Assembly: GCA_017988885.1 (NCBI GenBank)
Contig: JAGNQV010000008.1
Location: forward strand, 1-37,389
Direction: 5' to 3'
Origin: Opitutaceae bacterium
GTDB taxonomy: Bacteria; Verrucomicrobiota; Verrucomicrobiia; Opitutales; Opitutaceae
DNA: 37,389 nt
The notes beneath the pieces were generated by a model. That model had not been told where the DNA came from. It did no database searches and saw only the letters and a list, made by a program, of their open reading frames with translations. The translations under genes and the position numbers were made by a program. Of the stretch, positions 31,513 through 37,389 are shown one piece after another; positions within the stretch are counted from its first letter, which is position 1; every line of letters starts with the position of its first letter.

Positions 31513-33207
31513 TTACGTTTTTTCGGCGATTGGCCGGACGGCGAGTTCGATGCACACGACCGTGATCGGTTGCTCGCCTCCATTCTCGACGGTGATTTCG
31601 TTCCAGCCGTCCCGCACGAGGGAAACCGGAAAGTAAAAATTCCACCCGGTGTGCTCGGCCGTGAGATGCGTGAGCGGACCGCAGGGGAAAAGCAGCCGGT
31701 CCGTCGGTGTGCCGTCCAACTTCGGCCAGGAACCGTTGAACGCCACCGGCAGCGCCGCGGGCTTTTCCCCGGCCTTGAGCACAAGCTGGATCACCAGTTC
31801 CAGTCCGCGGTCGGCCGGCTCGGCGCACATCGGCAGCCGGAAGGAGCGGTTCCACCATTTCTCCAAAACGGTCGGCAGTTGCGGCGTGACTTCAAACGGC
31901 GGCAGCACCAGCCCATGGCCACTCAGGGAAAACGTGTAATGCTTCGGCTGGCCGCGCAGCTGATCGAGCCGGTGGATGTCGCGCAACGCCGTGTAATCGG
32001 AAATCAGTCCCGGCACCCGCCCCTGGTCCGTGCAGTAGAAATTGAACCATTCAATGCCGTCCGCCCCGAGCACCAGTTTGCCCGCGGCATTGGCCCGCAA
32101 CATTTCATGACTGGAGGAGATGTAGCGAATCCCCTGCGTGTGCTTGAGCGCCGGGGCGTATGTAGGCAAAGGGTTGGCCCCGTCCTCGATTACGCCGTAA
32201 ATCCGCACGCGATCACCGAGCTTTTGCCGCAGGGTGTCGTGTGGCATTTCCCACGCGGTGCACCAAAAGCCCGAGGGCGCGATGAAGTCGAGCGTGCCGT
32301 CCTGACAAAGTCCCGCGACATCCAGTCCGATGCTTTTCAAAGTTTCCAACTGACCGGGGATGCGCATGCCCAGCGGATAAGGCCGGCCGGTCAACCGCGC
32401 GCGCTTTTCGGTGAGTGCCCGGATTTCGCGAATCCAATCGCTGATCATCGCCACCGTGGCCGCGCTCGCATTCGGTTCGCAGCACAACGGCTGCCGCCAC
32501 CAGTCGAGTTCCAGTCCCTCGTAGTCGTAGTCTTCCACCACTTCCTTGATCTGCGCCATCATCAGGTCGCGCACTTCCTTCCGCTCATAGTTGAGTCCGT
32601 CGCGGTAGCCGGGCTCGAACTGTGTGGGCGAATACGCGCTGTGCTTCAGGCGCATCGCCGGGTCCTTGAGCAGCGGCACATTGAAAAAGCTGCCCTGCAG
32701 ATTTTTATGTCCGTGATAATCATTCATCCGGATCGTGACCCACGGGGAAACTCCGCGCCGCCGGCAGGCTTTCGCGGCTTCGGCCAACCAGTCCACTCCG
32801 GCGTCCAGCAGGTCCTGGTAAAGGTTCATGAACGCCATAATGCGGTCAATGAACCGCTCCACCTCCTCCGGCTCTGTCACGCCCAGACAAATCGCGTGGC
32901 CGCGGAAATATTCCCGATCACCCCGCTGGTAGCCGTCGAGAATGGTCGGGATCACTTTGCTTGGATACCAAGCCCGCGAAGCGTTGGCGTTAACCAGAAA
33001 CGTATCGACGCCGCTGTCGGCCAGCAGATCCACGTAACGGTGAATCGCACTCGCTTTGAACGGTCCCCCCACCGGTCGGCTGCCCGGATCAAGAATCCCG
33101 CTGCGGGCATTGACGACCTGCTGCAGCTTGAAATCCTCAGGCTGCCATTTTTCCGGATTGTAGAAAAAAACGCAGGAGTCGCCGTTGAAGAGATTATCGT
33201 GGGGCAT
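31513..33207 (-). CDS. Putative glycoside-hydrolase-like TIM-barrel protein, uncharacterised
   Basis: The 564-residue protein has no signal peptide. The N-terminal two thirds read as a TIM barrel (YVDLLADSGVDTFLVNANASRAWYPSKV; WVTIRMNDYHGHKN; EDYDYEGLELDWWRQP with an acidic pair at a strand end; LDFIAPSGFWCTAW). The last third is beta-rich (ending WNFYFPVSLVRDGWNEITVENG). The pattern recalls the GHL10/family-10-like uncharacterised hydrolases common in Planctomycetes and Verrucomicrobia. Candidate catalytic acids are Glu and Asp in YEGLELDWW, which is inference. It is first in a minus-strand group with the SGNH hydrolase and is divergent from an oxidoreductase gene. Confidence 0.65.
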   Translation of the reverse strand: MPHDNLFNGDSCVFFYNPEKWQPEDFKLQQVVNARSGILDPGSRPVGGPFKASAIHRYVDLLADSGVDTFLVNANASRAWYPSKVIPTILDGYQRGDREYFRGHAICLGVTEPEEVERFIDRIMAFMNLYQDLLDAGVDWLAEAAKACRRRGVSPWVTIRMNDYHGHKNLQGSFFNVPLLKDPAMRLKHSAYSPTQFEPGYRDGLNYERKEVRDLMMAQIKEVVEDYDYEGLELDWWRQPLCCEPNASAATVAMISDWIREIRALTEKRARLTGRPYPLGMRIPGQLETLKSIGLDVAGLCQDGTLDFIAPSGFWCTAWEMPHDTLRQKLGDRVRIYGVIEDGANPLPTYAPALKHTQGIRYISSSHEMLRANAAGKLVLGADGIEWFNFYCTDQGRVPGLISDYTALRDIHRLDQLRGQPKHYTFSLSGHGLVLPPFEVTPQLPTVLEKWWNRSFRLPMCAEPADRGLELVIQLVLKAGEKPAALPVAFNGSWPKLDGTPTDRLLFPCGPLTHLTAEHTGWNFYFPVSLVRDGWNEITVENGGEQPITVVCIELAVRPIAEKT

Positions 33208-33390
33208 GGTCGTGGGGTGGGGTGCGTGGCAGATTCGGCCAAATCCGCCGCTGAGCCATGCTAAAATGCACCCATTGCTTTGTCATATAGATGCCGCCGC
33301 GCAGGTTTTTGGGATGCAATCCGGCCGCACATCTGGATTGATGGGCCGTATCCCCTGCGGACGGGCCTCCGTCCCACCCCTGCTTTCCTC

Positions 33391-34404
33391 ATGCATTCCG
33401 TCCTTATCATTGGCTGCGGCAGTATCGGCGAACGCCACCTGCGCTGCTTTCAACAAACCGGTCGCGCCCAAGTCATCGCCTGCGACGCCAGCCCCGCCTT
33501 GCTGCAAAAGATGGCGGACACCTACCAGGTTCCCGTTTTCGCCGATTCCACCGTCGCATTGCAAGAAGCCGTCGATGCGGTCGTCATCTGCACTCCCGCC
33601 CACCTGCATGTGCCGATGGCGCTGCAGGCGCTGCAAGGCGGCAGGCACGTCCTCATCGAGAAGCCGCTCTCCCAATCGTTTCAGGGCATCGATGAACTCC
33701 TGCGCGTGCAGGCTGCCTCCGGTCGCCAGGTCGCCGTGGCCTATGTGCTGCACGTTTTCCCCTTTCTCGTGCAGGCCCGCGACTTCCTGCGCAGCGGCGC
33801 ACTCGGCCCGGTAAAGCACGTCACACTGACCAGCGGCCAGCCCTTTCATCGCATGCGGCCGGCGCACACGGTGCATTATTCCAAAACCTATTATCGCGAT
33901 CGCCGGACCGGCGGCGGGGCCATTCAGGATGCGCTCACCCACACGGTCAACTGGGTGGAGAGCGTCCTCGGCCCGACCGACAGCGTGCTCTGTGACTGCG
34001 CCCATCAAGCCCTCGCCGACGTCACCGTTGAGGACACCGTGAACATCAGCGCGCGCAACGGCGGCGCGCTCGTCAATTACACGCTCAACCAGTTCCAGGC
34101 GCCCAATGAAAGCACTCTGCAGTTCAACACCGCCACCGGCAGCGTGAAGATCGAGCTGCACCGTCAGCGCTGGGGCGTTCTGCACGAAGGGGACAACGAC
34201 TGGACTTGGCACGAATCCGCGGTGCCCGAACGCGACACTCATTTCATCGCGCAGGCCAATGCCTTTCTCGACCAGATCGAGGGCCGGCCCTCGCGGCTCT
34301 GTTCGCTTGAGGCCGCCGCCCAGACCCTGCGTTTCAATCTCGCCGCGCTCGCCTCGGGCGACGCTGACGGCCAACGCGTCACCTGCGCCTCGATCCATGC
34401 CTGA
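33391..34404 (+). CDS. Gfo/Idh/MocA family oxidoreductase
   Basis: I start at ATG 33391 (MHSVLIIGCGSIGERHLRCF), giving 337 residues with the nucleotide-binding loop at the N-terminus, as the family requires; the frame is open further upstream but without conserved sequence. The signature LIEKPLSQSF is near residue 90, and the C-terminal domain contains RTGGGAIQDALTHTVNWVES. It is a canonical NAD(P)-dependent sugar dehydrogenase. Its stop overlaps the next gene's start by 8 nt. It begins the plus-strand operon of oxidoreductases, aldolase and SDRs that runs to the window end. Confidence 0.9.
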   Translation: MHSVLIIGCGSIGERHLRCFQQTGRAQVIACDASPALLQKMADTYQVPVFADSTVALQEAVDAVVICTPAHLHVPMALQALQGGRHVLIEKPLSQSFQGIDELLRVQAASGRQVAVAYVLHVFPFLVQARDFLRSGALGPVKHVTLTSGQPFHRMRPAHTVHYSKTYYRDRRTGGGAIQDALTHTVNWVESVLGPTDSVLCDCAHQALADVTVEDTVNISARNGGALVNYTLNQFQAPNESTLQFNTATGSVKIELHRQRWGVLHEGDNDWTWHESAVPERDTHFIAQANAFLDQIEGRPSRLCSLEAAAQTLRFNLAALASGDADGQRVTCASIHA

Positions 34405-35353
34405 GCAACCGCTGCGCCTCGCGATGCTCGGCATGATCCCGGGCAACGGTCATCCGTTTTCGTGGTCGTCCATCATTAACAGCTACGATCCCGCCGCGCT
34501 CGCGCAGTGCCCCTATCCCGGCATCACCAAATACATGAGCGCGCATGCGCCGGACACGGTGCAGATTCCCGGCGCGCGCGTGACCCATGTGTGGACCGAT
34601 AATCCCGCCGAGGCACCGCTGGTCGCCGCGACCGCCCTTATTCCCCACGTCGTGCAAAAACCCGAAGACGTCATCGGCCACGTGGATGCCGTGCTGATTT
34701 CCACCGACGACGGTTTCGATCACGTCCGCCGCGCCCGCCCCTTCGTCGAGGCCGGCCTGCCGGTCTTCGTGGACAAGCCCCTCGCGACCAGCGTCGCGGA
34801 CCTCCGCACTTTCATCGCGTGGGAAAAAGCCGGTGCGCGCATTCTCTCCTCCAGCGGCATGCGCTACGCTCCGGAAATCGATGACTACATCGGCGGCAAC
34901 TCCACGCTCGGGCCGTTGCGCTGGATTTCCAGCATCGGGGCCAAGGCTTGGGAAAACTACGGCATTCACGCGCTTGAACCGGTCTTCCGTATCCTCGGTC
35001 CCGGTTTCATCTCCATCCGGCTCGAAACCGCCCCCGGCCTCGAAATCGCCCACCTCACCCACCGCTCCGGCACGCAGGTCACGCTGCCCATGATCTACGA
35101 TGGCGGCACCAGCTTCGGCACGATCCATCTCTGCGGTGCGGCCGGTCAGACCACGATCCGCTGCGCGGACACCTACACGACCTTCCGCCGCCAGCTCGTC
35201 GCCTACGTGGATTTTCTCCGCCACGGAAAATCCGCCTATCCCTTCGCCGACACGGTCGAGCTCATGGCTATTATTATCGCCGGTCTGCGCAGCCGTGCGG
35301 AAGGCTCGCGTCGCATCACCGTCGCTGAAATTCTCTCTGAACTCACCCCATGA
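34397..35353 (+). CDS. Gfo/Idh/MocA-like oxidoreductase, divergent member
   Basis: ATG 34397 gives 318 residues. The N-terminus (LRLAMLGMIPGNGHPFSWSSIIN) replaces the usual glycine loop, but the later FVDKPLATSVADLRTFIAWEK is the family signature, with Lys at the expected place. SSSGMRYAPEIDDYIGG, the GIHALEPVF block and the end IAGLRSRAEGSRRITVAEIL fit the family's C-terminal domain. The dinucleotide fold may be altered, so catalysis could differ from ordinary sugar dehydrogenases. It overlaps both neighbours (8 nt upstream, ATGA downstream), so it is translationally coupled within the operon. Confidence 0.82.
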   Translation: MPEQPLRLAMLGMIPGNGHPFSWSSIINSYDPAALAQCPYPGITKYMSAHAPDTVQIPGARVTHVWTDNPAEAPLVAATALIPHVVQKPEDVIGHVDAVLISTDDGFDHVRRARPFVEAGLPVFVDKPLATSVADLRTFIAWEKAGARILSSSGMRYAPEIDDYIGGNSTLGPLRWISSIGAKAWENYGIHALEPVFRILGPGFISIRLETAPGLEIAHLTHRSGTQVTLPMIYDGGTSFGTIHLCGAAGQTTIRCADTYTTFRRQLVAYVDFLRHGKSAYPFADTVELMAIIIAGLRSRAEGSRRITVAEILSELTP

Positions 35354-36165
35354 AACTTCCCCCCAGCCGCATTCTCCAACTGCTCCGCGAAAATCGCTAC
35401 CCCGCGATCCTCAAGCTCAACCTCGTCGATCCGCGCGTGCCCGAAATCGCGGGTGCCAGCGGCATCGATGGACTTTGGTTGTGTCAGGAACACGTGCCCA
35501 ACGACTGGCTCATGTTGGAAAACATGATCCGCGCAGCGCGCCTGCACGGCATCGACTCGCTCGTGCGTGTTTCGAAGGGCGGCTACAGCGACTATGTGCG
35601 CCCGCTCGAGGCCGGCGCAACCGGCATCATCGTGCCGCACGTGGCCACCGCCGCGGAGGCGCGCCAAATCGTGGAGTGGACCCGCTTTCATCCCCTCGGC
35701 AAACGCGCGCTCGATGGCGGCAACATCGACGGCCAGTTCTGTCTCGCGCCGCAGGATGAATATCTCCGCCACAGCAACGCCGAGAAAATCATCATCCTGC
35801 AAATCGAGTCGCCCGAAGCACTGGAACACGTCGAGGCCATGGCCGCCGTGCCCGGCTTCAACGGCTTTCTCTTCGGCCCCGGCGATTTCAGCCACCGCCT
35901 TGGCAAGGCCGGCCAGATCACCGCGCCCGAGGTTGTCGCCGCCCGCCAGCGCGTGGCCCAGGCCGCCCGCGCGCACGGCAAGTTCGCGATGTCCGCCGGC
36001 CTTTTTGCGCCCGTCGCCGATCTCGTCGCCGAGGGTCACTCCGTCTTCAGCATCGGCGCCGATGTCATCGGCCTTAGCAGCTATGTCACGCAGCGCCTGG
36101 AGCTGCTGCGCGGTCAGGTTGAAAAACTTCCGCCGCTGCCCGCGGGCAAATCCCTTTATGGCTGA
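35350..36165 (+). CDS. HpcH/HpaI family aldolase (2-keto-3-deoxy sugar acid type)
   Basis: The 271-residue TIM barrel has GIDGLWLCQEHVPNDW, RVSKGGYSDYVRPLEAGATGIIVPHVATAAEAR (with the conserved Arg), metal ligands Glu in ILQIESPEA and Asp in LFGPGDFSHRLG, and the C-terminal HSVFSIGADVIGL. This is the class II pyruvate-dependent aldolase family that cleaves 2-keto-3-deoxy-rhamnonate, -glucarate or 4-hydroxy-2-oxo-heptanedioate into pyruvate and an aldehyde. The usual R-x-N-x-x segment and loop lengths do not settle the substrate. It begins in the ATGA overlap and gives the operon a plausible final cleavage step. Confidence 0.88.
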   Translation: MKLPPSRILQLLRENRYPAILKLNLVDPRVPEIAGASGIDGLWLCQEHVPNDWLMLENMIRAARLHGIDSLVRVSKGGYSDYVRPLEAGATGIIVPHVATAAEARQIVEWTRFHPLGKRALDGGNIDGQFCLAPQDEYLRHSNAEKIIILQIESPEALEHVEAMAAVPGFNGFLFGPGDFSHRLGKAGQITAPEVVAARQRVAQAARAHGKFAMSAGLFAPVADLVAEGHSVFSIGADVIGLSSYVTQRLELLRGQVEKLPPLPAGKSLYG

Positions 36166-36946
36166 TTCCTCCCTTTTCTCCCTCGCCGGCAAAGTCGTCG
36201 TGCAGGTCGGCGGCACCGGCCTCCTCGGCCGCGAGCTCGTCAAAGCCCTCGGCCAAGCCGGCGCCACGCTCGTTGTCGGCACGCGCGATCCGGCCAGCTT
36301 CGCCGCCGATCGGGAATTCGCCCGCGCGGCCGGCGTCGAAGTGCAGGTCGAGCCGCTCATCGTCAGTGCGGAGGAGTCCGTCCTCGCGTTTCGCGACGCC
36401 ATCCTCGCCGCCCACGGCCGGGTGGATGGTTTGGTTTACAACACGGTCAGCCGCCCGATGAAGGGGATCAAGCCACACGCCGAAGAGTGGCGCGACTCGA
36501 TGGAAACCAACGCCACCGGGTATTACCTCACGTTGAACGCGTTTGCCGAAACCATGGCGAAACAGCCCAACGGCGGCAGCATCGTGAGTATCTCCTCCAT
36601 GATGGGCATGGTCGGCCCCAACCCCCACAATTACACCGGCACCGCGATGTCCGCGATGCCCGACTATTTTTTCCACAAGGCCGGCATGATTAACATGACG
36701 CGCTTCTACGCGTCCTACTTCGGCCTGAAAAAAGTGCGCTGCAACGCGGTCTCGCCCGGCGGTATCTACAATCCTGCCAGCCCGCAGGCCGATGCGTTTC
36801 TCGAACGCTACAATAAAATGACGATGCTCGGCCGCATGGCCAATCCCGACGAGATCAACGGCGCGGTCATCTTCCTCCTGAGCGATGCTTCCGCCTACAT
36901 CACCGGCGTCAACCTGCCCGTGGACGGCGGCTACACGGCAAAATAA
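36158..36946 (+). CDS. Short-chain dehydrogenase/reductase, atypical motifs
   Basis: ATG 36158 overlaps the aldolase stop by 8 nt; the product is 262 residues. The cofactor loop is VQVGGTGLLGREL (GGTGxxG rather than TGxxxGIG) and NNAG is replaced by YNTVS. The catalytic Ser (VSISSMMGM) and YxxxK (DYFFHKAGM) are intact, as are the VRCNAVSPGGI and NLPVDGGYTAK ends. A 20-residue insertion with MVGPNPHNYTGTAMSAMPD lies before the catalytic Tyr. It is probably a sugar or sugar-acid dehydrogenase acting before the aldolase. The missing Asn of NNAG might affect the proton relay. Confidence 0.85.
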   Translation: MADSSLFSLAGKVVVQVGGTGLLGRELVKALGQAGATLVVGTRDPASFAADREFARAAGVEVQVEPLIVSAEESVLAFRDAILAAHGRVDGLVYNTVSRPMKGIKPHAEEWRDSMETNATGYYLTLNAFAETMAKQPNGGSIVSISSMMGMVGPNPHNYTGTAMSAMPDYFFHKAGMINMTRFYASYFGLKKVRCNAVSPGGIYNPASPQADAFLERYNKMTMLGRMANPDEINGAVIFLLSDASAYITGVNLPVDGGYTAK

Positions 36947-36973
36947 TCCGTCCCCCGCCGGGTCTGCCAACCC

Positions 36974-37389
36974 ATGAATAATACCGCACGGATGCAGGGT
37001 CTTGTGGCCGTCGTGACCGGCGGCGGCTCAGGCTTTGGTGAAAGCATCTGTCGGGTTTTTGCCGCGCACGGTGCCCTAATTGTGGTAGCCGACCTCCATG
37101 CGGACAACGGCCGCCGCGTCGTCCGTGATCTGGAGCAGGCCGGCCACGCCGCGTTATTCTGCCCGGTTGATGTCAGCCAGTCCGCGGCGATGGCCGCGCT
37201 CGTGCAGGCCGCGCTCACCCGTTTTGGCCGCATCGATGTCATGGTTAACAACGCCGGCATGAGCCACCCGAACCAGCCGATGTTGGAAGTGACCGAGGAA
37301 TTTTTCGACCGCCTGTATGCCGTCAACGTGAAGAGCCTCTACCACGCCGCGGTGCACTGCGTGCCGGTCTTTCGCCGGCAGGGCGGTGG
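36974..37389 (+). CDS. Short-chain dehydrogenase/reductase (3' end outside window)
   Basis: The frame opens at ATG 36974, 27 nt after the previous SDR gene, and stays open to the end of the window (138 codons). It has the classical cofactor loop VTGGGSGFGESI (residues 15-26), the acidic VVADLHADN strand end that points to NAD, a PVDVS motif, and NNAG in DVMVNNAGMSH. The sequence ends before the catalytic Ser and Tyr. It is a second SDR of the same operon but of a different subgroup from the atypical one upstream. Its product probably acts in the same pathway. Confidence 0.88.
   Translation, partial: MNNTARMQGLVAVVTGGGSGFGESICRVFAAHGALIVVADLHADNGRRVVRDLEQAGHAALFCPVDVSQSAAMAALVQAALTRFGRIDVMVNNAGMSHPNQPMLEVTEEFFDRLYAVNVKSLYHAAVHCVPVFRRQGG

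Noticed and set aside
31402-33264. A 620-codon open frame on the plus strand
   Set aside because: It is antisense to the TIM-barrel and SGNH genes, has Arg/His-rich sequence without recognisable motifs, and is a shadow produced by high GC third positions.

Overview
The window is a high-GC bacterial chromosome segment. I infer Verrucomicrobiota, most likely Opitutaceae. The reasons are the many sugar and sugar-acid genes, the repeated Gfo/Idh/MocA oxidoreductases and secreted glycosidases, large secreted beta-rich proteins, and several families of palindromic intergenic repeats built on words such as TTAACCACGAAT, ATCCGTG and AACGCTC. No rRNA, tRNA, CRISPR array, classical transposase or prophage was seen.

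Layout. 1-1.8 kb: the end of a sugar-kinase-like (APH-fold) gene and a PIG-L type deacetylase. 1.8-3.7 kb: a small accessory patch with a repeat element, a ParE-type toxin-antitoxin pair and a CPBP membrane protease of lower GC. 3.7-12 kb, minus strand: a class I aldolase and an oxidoreductase (7-nt gap), then D-lyxose isomerase, a secreted GH36-like alpha-galactosidase, glcD, a four-helix-bundle gene and glcF. 12.1-13.1 kb: a kinase-fold protein overlapped out of frame by a small ORF. 13.3-22 kb: a NarL-type response regulator, a hybrid histidine kinase, a 1198-residue secreted fibre/propeller protein and a second secreted protein. 22.1-24.7 kb: peroxiredoxin, phytanoyl-CoA dioxygenase-like protein, a second toxin-antitoxin pair and a low-GC orphan. 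24.8-37.4 kb: an accessory catabolic region with four Gfo/Idh/MocA enzymes, three short-chain dehydrogenases (the last cut by the window end), an amidohydrolase, a D-threonine-aldolase-fold enzyme, an HpcH/HpaI aldolase, an SGNH hydrolase, a GH-like TIM-barrel protein and the remnant of an acetylxylan esterase.

Most unusual structure. The glycolate-oxidase genes carry two insertions of one element type built from 7-nt tandem words (AACGCYC). One insertion is bounded by inverted heptad arrays, contains only the four-helix-bundle gene, and supplies the TTG start of glcF. The other has no gene and lies in frame inside glcF. In both, the host sequence next to the insertion is repeated as an inverted copy directly abutting the first heptad. 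This looks like an insertion mechanism with a fold-back step.

Second strong signal. The promoters of the hybrid histidine kinase and of the giant secreted protein share the palindrome TAGGG-N5-CCCTA, each exactly 47 nt upstream of a -10-like hexamer. This suggests a small regulon controlled by the adjacent response regulator. All functional statements rest on reading motifs by eye; no database search was possible.
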